Below, one piece after another: positions 24,501 through 36,413 of a stretch of DNA of 64,000 nucleotides. Source of the stretch: Apiosordaria backusii (taxonomy: Eukaryota > Ascomycota > Sordariomycetes > Sordariales > Lasiosphaeriaceae); contig JAUKTV010000001.1 in assembly GCA_030549205.1 (NCBI GenBank), positions 930,001 through 994,000 of the forward strand, given 5' to 3'. The position numbers and the translations under genes are program-made. Under the pieces are notes generated by a model. That model saw nothing but the letters and a program-made list of their open reading frames with translations. It was not told where the DNA came from and did not search any database. Position 1 is the stretch's first letter, and each line of letters opens with the position of its first letter.

Positions 24501-25840
24501 GACTGGAAGTGATAGGCTGACCGGACTTCCGATGTACGGAGAAACGCGTGTGTACCATGAGCTTTCCACGAGACAAGATAAAGGAGACAGCAATGACGAC
24601 AGCCCAGTGGTCCTTGGGCGCCGAAAAAGTGCAGCAGCAAGCTCCGCACAAGGGACTGGTAGGCGTGCCAAGCGACGCAACCGTATTCGCACTCATCCTT
24701 CCCGTCCTCGTGTTTGTGGTTGCTTGCTTGGATGTTGCGGGTTGCAGCATGAGGATGGCCAAGTCATTTCTAGAACCCAGCTGAGGATAATCTCTGGCTA
24801 CCCGCCCTCAACGTGCTTCCTTGAACTCGTGATACTTATTCTTTGGCAAGCGTAGACATTGCGTAACAATTCCACAGAGATGAAAGAGGCAAAATCAAGA
24901 CAGCGGTGATGAATGGAGGGTTAGCATTGTGTAGGTGGTTAGGTATGCTGCTAGTTTTGGTTTCTGTTACCACACACGCACCTCTTTTTGGGCTTTTGAC
25001 TACTTACCTTACTTCATGCCTCTCTTAGTCCCGAAGGGGGGGGTGGGCGGCAATAAAAAGTAAAGGAAGTCTTTTTGTACCTGAATACTTTTAGAGGATT
25101 ATCTAAGTATCAGGGTGAAAACTCATCAACATGTTGCATCTATGTTTTTCTTTTTCTTTTTGCTAAAACCAGTTCATGTTACTGCCACTATCCTGAAAAG
25201 CATGGCCATTATGGTAATCTGGTACAAGTCCTCGCCCTACGCCCTCGTCTTTGGTCCGGTCCTTCCGTGTAAGCGCTGGTTGTTTTGGTATCCTTTAGAC
25301 TTACTGTGTTCTGTAGACCAACTCAGTCCCCCTGTTTTTTTCCTCTGATCCGGCTGTCTCCATCTGCTCCAGCGAAGCAACGAGTTTCACACCCCTCTCC
25401 CAGTACAGGCTCTGAACGTCCACATCGACAGTGTGAAACAAAAGCCATACATCAGACACGCCGCTATCCAGGCCTCATCCCTCAACAAAACGAGGTTATC
25501 AACCTTGAGTCCCTCCTTTTTCGGAACATCCCAGGCAAGATTCCTCGCCGTATCTGATTCCAGTGGACACACTGGAAACAACAGCAGCTTTTGTGTTTGG
25601 ATACCCGTGCACATGGCAAAGTAAACGCTGACGAGTCCAAAATACAGCTGACCATGATTACGTGGTAAATAGTCAACATGTCACAGCCCAACAGCACACA
25701 CAAAAAAGAAGAGAGATGTGGGGTGTGTAGCTAGGTACTGACCAAGCTGCATATTCCAGTCCCCAACTCGCTTGAGCTTGTGGAGATCGTAATGAAGGTA
25801 TGCCTCTGCCATCGCCCTTTCCTTTGTTCATCCTGGATAC
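18521..25840. other. Gene-poor interval with possible gene relics
   Basis: About 7.3 kb. The part next to 18520 is the upstream region of the Pro/Gln-rich gene. No intact gene is recognised in the rest. The minus strand at about 23640-24110 has several short coding-looking stretches in different frames, including one ending at a GTGAGT, and could be a decayed gene. GCGA repeats occur near 20418-20436. No RNA gene is evident. Confidence 0.4.
19188..19207. promoter_or_regulatory. Perfect 20-bp palindrome upstream of the Pro/Gln-rich gene
   Basis: GTAAACTGTCGACAGTTTAC is its own reverse complement over all 20 bases. It lies about 670 bp upstream of the ATG at 18520. Each half contains GTAAAC, a core similar to forkhead sites. 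It is a candidate site for a dimeric DNA-binding protein, but its regulatory role is only inferred. Confidence 0.3.
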
Positions 25841-26308
25841 CTAGAGTTCGATATTCTCAAAGGGGACTTTTTCGCCTTTGCTGTCTGTCCAGTCGAATAT
25901 AATCTTCTTTACCCCGCTAACGATTATTGGTGAGCGAAATGATGGGGCGCTGGCACGGCGGTTCTCTGGGATCTCGGCTTGGTGCCCATCCGGGGTGATC
26001 AGTCTTGTTTGATTGTTCCGGCTAAGTAGATGGTGTGTTCAAAGGGGGGGAGAGGCTCGGTTCCAGGCTTCAGGAAAGGGACATTTGTGTTCCAGCCGTA
26101 CTTGAAGACGTTCTTGACCTAGAATGCTTTGATCATTGCGCCGGTGATGGGGGTTGAAGTTGCCCATGTAATCGTTCCACGTGCGTAGGGGGGATTAGGC
26201 GAGGTTCTGTTGGGACTCGGTGAGTTAGTTGTAGGTTGATATGACCTGCGGCTAGATGATGAGAGCGGATGAAGGGGGAGGGCGGTCGGCCATCTCCGGC
26301 TCGTTCAT
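25841..26308 (-). pseudogene. Decayed protein gene with CpA-to-TpA nonsense codons
   Basis: Reading from an ATG at 26308, a coherent protein of about 155 aa can be followed down to the TAG at 25841-25843. It is broken by in-frame stops at 26252-26254 (TAG), 26225-26227 (TAA), 26195-26197 (TAA) and, after a frameshift near the NFNP codons (about 26140), 26119-26121 (TAG). A second frameshift near 26010 restores the original frame. Each stop is one C-to-T change from CAG or CAA. The C-terminal part (about 25841-26000) is clearly protein-like, with a Ser/Pro/Arg stretch, hydrophobic IIVSGV, and FDW followed by an acidic/basic turn. I recall similar hypothetical fungal proteins but cannot name the family. 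Confidence 0.6.
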
Positions 26309-27527
26309 GTTGATGGACGGGCTCTGGTGAGGAGAAATGAAGGTTGTCAGAATGAAGTTAGAAGGACAGGGATGGAATTCGGGCTTTGATTCTCTCGGCT
26401 GGAAGGCTGTGAGGTTTGTGAGGAAGAAGATGTTGAAGAATTTAACAGTAGCGATTTGTGTCCTATATAGGTATAGTTTGTAGGAAAGAGCAGCTGCAAT
26501 AAGAAGGTTGCCTTGGTTCATTGTTATTCCGTGTGAAAGAGGTTTGCTCTCAAAGCGGTACCTTAGGTATGCAATAACCCGACAGTACCTGCAGAGCGTT
26601 AGGTGGTGGCGATGGACAGGTCTTTCACAGGCCAGCCAGCTTTTGTTTGTGATCACAGATATGTACACTTCGTCTTGCTTCTCTTACCTTTCTTTCGATC
26701 CAATTAACCTAATCAACCAACATTCATACACCTTGCTTACTTGCCTGCATCCACATCACCTCTCGCAGAGAGATGGGAATCCCCAATGCCATCTCTCTTC
26801 TCCTAGGCAGGCTCAAATAGAGTCTTTAAACAGTCCATCATTGAAGCTGTCTTTGCCAATTACATCAAATACCTAGCTTCCTGTTTCCCAAACTCTCACT
26901 ATAATCACAATTTACTTTCTCTCAAGGGAGTTATGCCGGTTGATCGGCATATGACCGCCTACTCATCAATAAACAAATTGAGGACTGCCAAGTCGGGTTG
27001 ATAATGCTTTCTTCTTCATTCTTCATTCCAAGGTACCAAAGCCACTTATCGAGCATGAACTTTCCACCAATCGACAGGACAAAAATCACATAACTACCTA
27101 CATTATAACACGTTTCACGTAGGTATGGATTACCAATCGTGACCACTCAGCTGACTCTGTATGTTTCAGGCAATCTAAATAACTATCCGTCTACAGTTTC
27201 CCTCCTGGTGTATCCCGTCTCTCTACAGGTGCCCCAAGACAAAACTGAAATGACGATACCGAGGCTATTAGGAACGCAATATTCGAGATGGTGGAGAGAA
27301 TACCGTGAGGAAGGCGGCTGGGGGTGGGATGATTACCTAGTATCAGAGGTTCGATTCTATGAAAGTGAAGGGATTGTCTGTATAAGGTATGCGCTGTACG
27401 GAGAGCATGGGGTGTAGCTGCAGAACGACAATGGATTTCTATATCTATCCTAAGCAGGTAAGGTACCCAGACTGACCCCTATAGCTGCTTTTGTTTTGGC
27501 GTGTTTGACAGCCTGTGTGTCCGTCTT
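26309..27527. other. Intergenic
   Basis: No supported gene. A protein-like stretch without an ATG occurs on the plus strand at about 27230-27417 (aromatic and acidic, ending at a TAG) and could be a relic exon. Nothing else stands out. Confidence 0.4.
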
Positions 27528-28775
27528 TCAGTATAACAACTTACGCCTGCCCACTTCCCACAAGATATCTTCAATCTCGTGGGCTTCATTTTCGTGACAT
27601 ATACACCGTATATGGACTTTCCTCAACTCCTCTTCGCTCTTGAGCCTCAAGTGTAGCAGCATTCCTTTCCTCTTTGACCATCTCCACCCTGGTTTGTAAT
27701 ACCGATCAACCGTCTCGAAAATCGCCTGCTTCAGAACCTTAACGTCCCTTTCAAACTCCGCTGGAGCGTTCCGCAAATCCCCGAGATCATCCTCGAGTTT
27801 GTTGCGAGCGATCCTCAACTCATTGTTCTCCAACCAGTCGTGTACCGTGGCACGTCTGAAAGTCTTAATCCCTGAGATGATAGTCTGGTAGTTGAAATCG
27901 CTCTCCAAAGCGAACTGGTGAATCAGATGAGATAGTTGATGCAATATAATCGCCTTTGGATCTTTCTTGAGCGTGTATATGACGTGCACGTGGTTTCCGT
28001 CGAGATCTTCCTGGATCTCGAGCTCGAGTTGCTTAGCAATCTCGCTCCAGGGTTTGGTCACGAAGAGCTCCCAGGCTTCAGGGTCGACTCCTGATGGTGG
28101 CGGTGGACAGGCGGGATTGGGGACGTTCCATTGCCGTTTGCGTGTCTCGCAAGGGATGAGCTGGAGGTATGGGGCATAGTACTGGCCGTACCGCCATAGC
28201 CAGGCGTCTCTCTCAAGAGTCTCGACCTTTGCGTACAAAGGGAGCCAGGGCTCCTCCGACTTTATCCGCTCTTTGAAGCCGTAGATGTCGAAGCGATCCA
28301 TTCTCAAATCCATGAGATCTGAGGATTTGGGGTCTTTGAGAAGTCTGACCATCTCCTTCATGAGGCTTCGTGTCTGCTCACTCACGGCTAGCTTCCCCTG
28401 GTCGACCTCTGCAAGAGTTTGTTTCAACCATGCCCTGGTATCCTTTGCCTCAAGTTGCTCAATGTCCATGCGAAAATACTCCAAACTGCCGCAGTCCCAG
28501 TACTCCTTTGTTCCAAGGCCCTCGATGAGTTCTTTCACGGCGTTCTGTGTCTTTTCGCTTATGAACCGCTTTCCTTGATCAGCTTCTGCAAGGATTTCGT
28601 TCAACCATGCCTTGGTCTCCTCCGTGTTCAATCTATCCAATGCTTCTTGTGAGTCCATGCCTGTTGACACTTCCACCTTCGTTCCTCTCCATGATGTTTG
28701 TGTATACCAGTGTTCTGGGATGGGAAACCTGCTTGTCCTGGTGGAGGGTTCGATCGGGGATGAATATACGGACAT
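27528..28775 (-). CDS. Hypothetical protein with a duplicated ~58-residue module (415 aa)
   Basis: Intact single-exon gene of 415 codons starting at an ATG. I do not recognise the family. Two tandem copies of a helical module are visible at about residues 47-103 and 105-162. They share the pattern L-x-x-x-(E/D)-T-(K/R)-AWL-x-(Q/E)-x-LAE-x-DQGK-x-x-(V/I)-SE-x-T and end in a Met/Leu-rich helix and an R-M-D motif. The rest is soluble and charged, rich in Trp, Tyr, Glu and Lys, with a C-terminal Cys/His pair (CICH). No signal peptide or membrane segment is seen. Its neighbour is the decayed gene at 25.8-26.3 kb, so it may be an accessory or orphan gene. An internal Met at residue 40 could be an alternative start. 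Confidence 0.75.
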   Translation of the reverse strand: MSVYSSPIEPSTRTSRFPIPEHWYTQTSWRGTKVEVSTGMDSQEALDRLNTEETKAWLNEILAEADQGKRFISEKTQNAVKELIEGLGTKEYWDCGSLEYFRMDIEQLEAKDTRAWLKQTLAEVDQGKLAVSEQTRSLMKEMVRLLKDPKSSDLMDLRMDRFDIYGFKERIKSEEPWLPLYAKVETLERDAWLWRYGQYYAPYLQLIPCETRKRQWNVPNPACPPPPSGVDPEAWELFVTKPWSEIAKQLELEIQEDLDGNHVHVIYTLKKDPKAIILHQLSHLIHQFALESDFNYQTIISGIKTFRRATVHDWLENNELRIARNKLEDDLGDLRNAPAEFERDVKVLKQAIFETVDRYYKPGWRWSKRKGMLLHLRLKSEEELRKVHIRCICHENEAHEIEDILWEVGRRKLLY

Positions 28776-29472
28776 GATGAAGTGGTTGTTAATGAAGGAT
28801 CAATATGGGTGTGATGCGGCAGCGTGGAAGCAGTCGATAGATGGGGAAGTTTGAGGGAGAAAGGAAAGAGTTAAAAGAGCGTTTCAGAAACGATCGACTG
28901 CTTTTAACTAGAAAAGAATGGCCGAGAAGTGGATCTGGCCATATTAAAGTTTTTCGTATCACAAATGTGGAAAGTATAAATAAGAAATGACCGTCAAGCT
29001 TTCGTAGCCACTGCTGTCTCGCCCACGCTGCCTTTGAAGTGGTGGAGTTTTGGGTTGCGCCCTGTCAGCCGACGATGCTGTGGCTCCTGTCCCGGTGAGT
29101 GAAACAGATATGAGGGATCTCAACGGCATTGTAAGCTTTGGGATTGATGTAAGCTGGCGGTGAGTGTGACTTGATTGTGGTGCAAGATCACACCTGACCT
29201 CATGAAATCACCTGCAGCACTCAGCGATACGTACAGCTCCCACACTCACCTCACAGACAAAAGTACCAATGTTGAACGGACACAATACTCAGAGGAGAGC
29301 ACTTACCAGACTCAAAACGATGCCTCTCCATGATACCATCACCCATACCAAAACACCGATCACACTCGAAATACACCGCTTTTTAAATCCCAAAATATGC
29401 ACCAAAGTGTTATTAACCTCCCCCCCCCTCCCCCTTTCCCCCTAATCTACCCCCATACCTAGAATACGAGAA
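28776..29472. other. Intergenic
   Basis: Between the upstream end of the 415-aa gene and the stop of RIX7. It includes a pyrimidine-rich tract near 29418-29442 and no open frame of interest. Confidence 0.5.
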
Positions 29473-31993
29473 TTACTCAATCATAGCATACTTCTCCGCA
29501 TCCTTCACACTAGGCTTCACCTCCCTCAGCGCCTTCTCCCAATCCTCCCTCGTAATCACCGGCTTCTTCAGCTTCCCCACCTGCCCATTCTTCGCAGTGG
29601 CGCGCTGCCCAACCTGCTGCAGCTTCAGCGTATACGCCCTCTCCAGACAAGCCTGCGCAGCCGCCTGCATCAGGTTCCCCAAGTCCGCACCAGAAAACCC
29701 TTCACATCTTTTGTCAAGCGCCACTTGGGATAGATCGGCTTCTTGCTCCACTTCTTGCTCTAGTTCGGTGGTTTGTTGGTGTTCTTCATTGTCAACATCC
29801 ATCGCCTCAGCAGCGGCAGCGACAGCGGCAGCTTGCTCCTGCTGCTTTTGTTGTTGTTGCTGGCGGGTGATGGTGTTTCTGTAGAGGGTTCTAAGGATAT
29901 CAACCCTGTCCTCCGGCCCTGGTAGGCCAACATAAATGCTTGTGCCCAAACGGCCAGGACGGCGGATAGCCTCGTCGATAATGTCTGGCCTGTTGGTCGC
30001 GCCGATGACGTAGATGCCGCTGCGGTCGCCTACGCCATCGAGCTCTGTGAGTAGAGTGTTCACCACGCGAGCGCTGGCATCGGATAGGGAGTCATCTCTC
30101 TTGGGTACGAGGGCGTCCATTTCGTCAAAGAAAAGGATACAGGGCGCTGACGATTTGGCCCGGGAGAATAGCTGCCGGACAGCACGCTCGGACTCGCCAA
30201 CGTACTTGTTGAGCAGCTCTGGGCCCTTGATAGAGATGAAATTCGCCTTGGACTCGTTGGCGACGGCTTTGGCGACGAGGGTTTTACCGCAGCCTGGGGG
30301 ACCCCAAAGCAGAATACCAGCCGCGGGTTTGATACCAACCGCATTAAAAAGTTCCGGGTCTTTGATAGGGCCGATAATAGACATTTCGAGCTTCTTGCGG
30401 ACGTCACCCAAAGCACCTACGTTGGCCCAGGTGGTATCGGGGATGGTGCTGAAGCCCTCGCGCTTGGAGGCTGGCTGGACGCGGGAGATGGCCGTCTTGA
30501 ACTGCTCATTGGAGATTTGCGTCTCTCCCCATGATGCTTGACGGTGGTCTTCCAGGAGGAGCCAGTTCTTTTGCGCTTGTGACAGTTCTCCAGTCTCTTC
30601 ATCGGTTGATGGGCGAAGAGTGCGGGCCTTTTCGAGAAGCTGCTGAAGGCTGCCACTGAAGCTTTCCGATACAGCCGCCGTAACGACGTATTGTAAATCG
30701 CTGCCCACGTAACCAGGTGTCAGTTTGGCGAGCTCCTTGAAGTTGACATCCTCCGCCAGATTCAGATCCCTCGACAGTGACCGCAAAATCTGCTCTCTGG
30801 CCCTCTCGCTCGGCATTCCCATGTCAATCTCCGACCCAAAACGTCTTCGAATTGCAGGATCCAGCGATTCAGGCCTATTCGTCGCCGCCAAAACAACCAC
30901 ATTCTTGCCCAGCGGTGTGCTCCTCTTGATCCTATCCATGCCATTCATAATCTCCGCCACAATTCTCCCTTCCATCCCCTTGTTCGCGCTCTCTCTCTTG
31001 CCAGCGATGGCATCAATCTCATCAAAGAAGATAAGGCACGGCGCAATGCGAATAGCCTCATCAAACACATCCCTGATGTTCTTCTCCGACTCACCAGACG
31101 TGCCCCCCACAATCGAAGGCGCAGAGATCGGTATAAACGCCGCCCCTGCACTCCCAGCCACGGCGTGGGCAAGCGTTGTCTTGCCGCACCCGGACGGCCC
31201 GTGAAGCAAAACCCCGTTGCCATACCTATACCCCATCTTCTCACAGGCCTCCCCAGCATTCAGCGGGAACCACACCTCCTGCATCAGCCGCTCCAGGGTA
31301 TCATCCACACCCGCAATATCACGAATCGAAATCCCCGCCGGAGGCGTCCGGTCGACTTCCTTCGGCGTCCCCTTGCGCTTTTTAGACTTCGGCTCCCCGT
31401 TGGCGTGTCTATCGCTCCCAATCGAAGGTCTATCAGCCGAATCTTTAGAGGCCCCATTCACATCCTTGGGCTTATCATCCGCATTCTGAGGCGTCCCAAC
31501 ATCGTTCATAGACCTATTGATCTCACCCCCAGCCTGCGTCCCATTATCATCCTTAGGCCTCTCCTCCTCCCCCCCTTCCCACTCCCACTCCCAAAGCCCC
31601 ACCCTTAGCAATCTGCCGATTCAACAACCCCGCATCCCTCGCCTCCCTCCTCTCCTTTTCCCTCTCCTCCTCCATCCGCTCAATCACCTCATCACTATCC
31701 TCTTCATCTTCCCTGTCCCTCTTCATCTGCCTCTCCCTCACCTCCAGCACCCTCTCAATCGAGTCCTCCAACGTCTTTTTCTTCTGCCGGGCCAAAGATG
31801 AGTTGGACCGCTTGATGGCGTCGTACACACCCGAGATGGTCATCTTGGCTGCCTTTTTTGCCACCCCGACATCTTCCGAGGACTGTTGGGCGGCGGTGGC
31901 ATCGAGGGTCTGGATAATTGCGTGCACCTCCCTGTCGAGGCGGAGGTTGGGGTTGAAGCCGCCTGAGGTGGAAGGTGCGCTGCGGCGGGACAT
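29473..31993 (-). CDS. RIX7: RIX7/NVL-type ribosome biogenesis AAA-ATPase
   Basis: Tandem AAA+ ATPase of the Rix7/NVL family, which remodels nucleolar pre-60S particles. The protein starts at MSRRSAPS (31993). The N-terminal part has a helical domain (ISGVYDAIKRSNSSL) and a charged linker with KKRK-type basic motifs. AAA domain 1 shows Walker A GPSGCGKTT (about residue 247) and Walker B FFDEIDAI (about 300). Domain 2 shows Walker A GPPGCGKT (about 546), Walker B FFDEMDAL (about 597) and the arginine-finger region RRPGR. A Gln/Ala-rich insertion and a C-terminal KP-rich tail follow. The frame changes in the linker at 31534-31588. Either a 55-bp intron (31588-31534, GTGGGA to CGCAG) or a one-base excess in a G7 run near 31569-31575 explains this. 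The intron model gives 821 aa, close to the family length. Confidence 0.93.
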
Positions 31994-33241
31994 GATGGTT
32001 TGCTCCTTCCTTGGTTTTGGGGGTGCTCCTTCCTTGGGGGTGTGTTGCTCCTTCCTGGTTTTTTGAGTGTATGCCTTCCCTGAGTTTTGTTGCTGTGATT
32101 CGCACGCGAATGGCAAATGGCGTGATGAGGCAAAAAGAAACGTCGATATAAAGTTTTCCGCGCCTCCAGAAGTGAACCAAAAAAAACTTGTTAAGGTCTC
32201 ATACGGTAGATTGGTGCACACTTGGTGAGAAAGGTTAATGAATTGAGAGCTGTTGAAATGAAAAAGCCGTAATGTGTCAAGTCGACAATTGGCACATGCC
32301 ACTCGCTGAAAATAACACGAGACGTTGGGGGGTGAGGCCGATATATGAGCTCTTCTTTTCCATGTAAGAGGCTCTGTGGTTGTTGCTGGCGGCGATACAA
32401 GTTAACGAAAAAAAGTTGTGAAATGGATACAGTTTTTGCACTGTGGCGCGCACTCCTACTTGAAGGTTCTTGGCAAGGTGATACCCTAACCCTGGTACAT
32501 TTTGGTTGGACGTGGGATTGGGAAAGGGGTTCAGGGGTTTTGCTGAGCAGACCCCACGACGTGGGATGGGTGTCAACTGAGATGCCGTTTATTGTGCCGT
32601 CAAGGATTTGGTGGGTTTTGAAGCAAAAGTCCAGTGCTCTGCTATGGAAAAAAATAAAAAAAATAAAACAGTCTGGGTGATCATCTTGGGAAGAACTTTG
32701 CATCTCCATCGAAAGAGAATATAAACCTGATCTGCTTGTTGCTTCGCATCACAAAGTCCGAATTCAAGTCTCATTGTTAATGTTTCAATGCTTCATCAGC
32801 TACCTATGTCATAGAGCCTAGTCTCATGCTGCATTTCAGCTCGCCGTCTCCTATCAGACCCATGAATATGTCTGTCTGCCTGACCTCCGCCAAACAGCCA
32901 TTGTCATCCTCCTCATACATCCCCCCCCATCCATTCGTAATATGACAACAATGAAGTCCTCGGAAATGCCCACCACCCAATCCCCAACCCCCATGATGAT
33001 ATGGCAACAACATGATATGATATGAACCAGCCAAACCAGCCCCTCCAGAGCCAAGATGAATATGCGCCCCAAAGCCAAAGCCTGATAAGCCGAAGCCGAA
33101 ACCAAATTTATACAACCTTTTTTTGTCTTGAAAGCTTTTCTAAGACAAAAAAACAATATTACAGAAATCATACAACATCTTCTCATGCATCGTTATCAGA
33201 CGCACACACACATAATATCTCACTCTCCTCCAGCAAGAGAC
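31994..33241. other. Intergenic: RIX7 promoter and carrier 3' flank
   Basis: About 1.25 kb between the RIX7 start and the stop of the upstream mitochondrial carrier gene. Just before the RIX7 ATG the plus strand carries repeated CTTCCTTGG/CTTCCTGG-like blocks (about 32005-32060). No open frame looks real and no RNA gene is seen. Confidence 0.5.
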
Positions 33242-34631
33242 CTACAGCTGCTGGCTGCTCCCATCCATCGCCTTGATGCGCTTCTTCAAAAACTCAAACG
33301 ATGAGAAAAACACAGCATTCACCGCGCACGACCTCCCCATGCTTACTCCTAGACCGCGGTACATGTTGCGCTGGAAGAAGGCAATCTTGACCGGTTCGAC
33401 TTTTTGGCCCTTGGAGTACATGAGCGAGTTGCGCTGGTAGATGCTTTTGGCTGAGTCGACTGGGTCTGTTCCCGAATACTACTGTCAGAATCACAACTCC
33501 GCCCGAATAGTCTCGCCGAACCAGAACTTACAGATCAAGGCCCACGATACAATGCCGCAAAGACCACCTGCCACCAGCACCGCCAGAGGATTCGAGTGTG
33601 TCCCGTCTCCTCCAAAAGTCGTCAAAAGCTGTTTACTGCTCTCGTACGTCATGAAATAGGTTCCTGTGCCGAGGGTATCGCGTACTTTGTCACCAAGTCA
33701 GTAAAAGCCTATGCCACCCCTTAAAAGACGACTCACAGAGATGTAACCGGAAACCAGTATACAGCCCCCCAATCCCCCTATGTTTGATAATATTTCCCAT
33801 CGTCTTCAACGTCCCTTTATTCTGATAACTCGCCGCAATAGCATGGCTCTCCGGCTTCGGACAATTCTTCTTATCCGCGATCAACACCGAAACTTGAGCA
33901 CTGAGCTTTGTCAACTCGAACGGGCAGGCTATGGCCGTTATGCAAGACCCCGCCGTCATCCCAGCCGCCCCAAACGTAGCAATCGACCAAAAATTCGGAT
34001 ACGACCCCTGTGACGCTACCTGTGACATCACATCCACTCCAAAATGCCTCTTGACCCAGTCGCTATAGGCGTACTTTGATCGTTGATAAATCGAAAACGA
34101 TATCGTCCGCACGAGTGTAATACTGGCCATTGGGGCTGTGACTCCTCGGAAGAACCCTCTAAACTTTTCTGTTTGATATGTGTGCCGCACGCAGTCTATA
34201 AAGCCATTGTACCGGTAGGTTTGCATGCGGGTCTTGACGCTATCGAGGGGAAATGTCGTCAAGGTGGAGAGCACGCTCGAGGCCGAGGCGGCCACCTCCA
34301 CGCGGTAGCGCTTGAGGAAGCGCTGATGGAAGGCATTGCTGCTAATGGGCGTTGACTGATTCGTCGTCGCGAAGCGGGGGTCTGCCTTTGGGATTGACGT
34401 GGTGGTTGTGGAGGTGGTGGTACCACTAGTGCCCCGGCTGCCGCTAGTAGCATCGTTCTGGTTCACGTTGAGCTGGTGTGGTTGCTGCTGTTGCTGCTGC
34501 TGGTGTTGGGAAGTGGAAGAAGGAGGCATGATGGGAAACGGAGGTCGGTGGTGACTGTGGGCTGCACCATCTTGTTGGAGGAGGATTCTCTGGCGGTGGT
34601 CGTTCTCGGTGGACTGGAGCTCAGCAGTCAT
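33242..34631 (-). CDS. Mitochondrial carrier family (SLC25-type) protein, three exons
   Basis: Mitochondrial inner-membrane solute carrier, 423 aa after splicing. Exons are 34631-33737, 33684-33532 and 33465-33242. The introns are 52 bp (gtgagt...aaag) and 66 bp (gtaagt...aacag). All three carrier repeats show the family signature P-x-(D/E)-x-x-(K/R): PLDSVKTRMQ (about residue 128), PFELTKLSAQ (about 234) and PVDSAKSIYQ (about 351). The first about 100 residues are an unusual Gln/Ser/Thr-rich extension with a Q run. The open frame extends further upstream but only with a GTG, so the ATG at 34631 is chosen. The substrate cannot be deduced from sequence alone. The third signature with SIYQRN is typical of a fungal carrier subgroup of unknown substrate. 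Confidence 0.92.
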
Positions 34632-36413
34632 GCTAGCTTGTCCCTGCTCTGTTTTGCTTCTCAGGTGATGTTCTATCCACTTGCACACTCTCTCTTGTCG
34701 TCAACGGTTGTTTCTCTCTGAGCGCCGGCCAGCTAAAAGACGGTGGCCTCGGGAGCAGCCGAGACCAGAGTCCTCAGCAGCACGGTCGCAAAAGGGTCCA
34801 TCAAGAACCCCCCGCGGGTCCTGTCAAAAAGGGGCCGTGCCTCTGGCTCTTTGTGTCAATCGGAAGAGCTCCAAGCTGCGGTGTTGAGGATTGGTGGGTA
34901 ATAGGTATGGGTTGTTAATCCCAGGTCGAATCCGTTCGTATTCGCGAGATGGGAGATTCGTCGATGGGAGAAAAGGGATGCGAGGGGAGGGTGGCCTGGT
35001 CCCTTCAGATGTCGGCTTGGTCGGGTGACAATTGGTGGATGGGACGGCGGGGAAGGGGGAGGAGAGAGGAGGGCAGCCGTCGAGCTTATCGTTTGTGTGG
35101 TTGTGCAGCAGCAATTCAATGCAGATGCAGATGATGACAGTGGTGGTTTCGAAGGTAGATTGCGGGGTCACGACACACAAAGAAGCTTCCTATCGTCGCT
35201 GGTTGGTGTGGGCAAGCTCCAGCGACTCTCCACCATGACCAGACGATTCAATGGCCCGGTAAGAGACGTCGGCTGTCTAAACTTTTAGCGGCTAGCCCCG
35301 ACCTCGGCGGGTCTGAAGCGGAATTGGGGGGGATCTCCTTACCCGAAGCTGCAATTGCGGTGAGAGGTGAAAGCTGCGTTTGCAAAAGAGCGAAAGGCCG
35401 AACAAGAAAAAAGCTACGGGCTATTTCCCCGTGCTTGCAGCTTGGTAGGTTTGGATGCAAAGTCTTTTTTTGAGCGTTTGGCTTGGGGGGTGGGAGGGGG
35501 TCCTACGATGGCTTCAATCCGACTAGGCTAACGTCATTGCTGCAGCATCGTCTAACCTCATTAGGCGACAGGAATCAACACATGCAGCTTGTGAAAACGA
35601 AACTCCAACAAGAAGAGGGGTTGATGGGCGATGGACATCACCAGTATATAAATCAATCATGGACATATATCGACATACAAGACAAAGACATGCGACCAAT
35701 TTGCTCCAGTGTAGCATGCCACAAGAAGATCAATCTTCCAATCTCTTGTATTCCCGTCCGATTTTCCTCCTGGATGCGCTGATGCGAGTTACAAGATGAC
35801 CCTTTCCCAGCGGGACACGGCATGCTTCCCCTCCTACCCTCCAGACAATCGCGACAGCTCATCCACTCATCATTGACACCCCAACCAAGCTTTTTGCTTG
35901 TATCTCCCTCCCCGCGGCCTGTTAAAAGCCGACACCCAATCTGCGCCCGCCCATCCTTTGTAGATCTGTTGGCAAGAGGGGTGGATGATCTCGCATGTCA
36001 TATCAGGGTATCTGCCTGTCCCATTCCCTTCCTTTCCCTTGTGTTGTAGGTGGGGATATTATTCGCCCCAATTGTTCGTCGTTGGCAGAGTTTCGACTGT
36101 CTTGAGTGTTTCGTTTCGGAATCGACTCGTGTCGTGAAACCAGAGCTTCTGACACCTTTCCCCGTGATCACAAGCCAAAAGCCGTGGCATACGCTTCCAG
36201 CCCAGCAAGGTAAATGCCGTCGACAACCGCTTCTCGGTTCCTGCCGGCATCAGCCCAGGCACACCTCACATAGTGTACTGTCATTACCATGCAGCACAAA
36301 AGCTTCCCATAGTGACGATGCACCTTCAAGTCTTGGCACCACCGTCCCTTTCCCATCCACTACAATATCCCTCTCTCATCATAACACCCCCATCCCATCC
36401 ACCCCCAAGAAAA
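34632..36413. other. Intergenic
   Basis: Upstream region of the carrier gene and 3' flank of the DUF1763-like gene. No convincing open frame. Moderately pyrimidine-rich near 36340-36410, probably 3'UTR of the neighbour. Confidence 0.5.

Noticed and set aside
24214..24855. 213-codon plus-strand open frame
   Set aside because: No recognisable domain. The minus strand over the same bases has equally long frames, so neither is supported.
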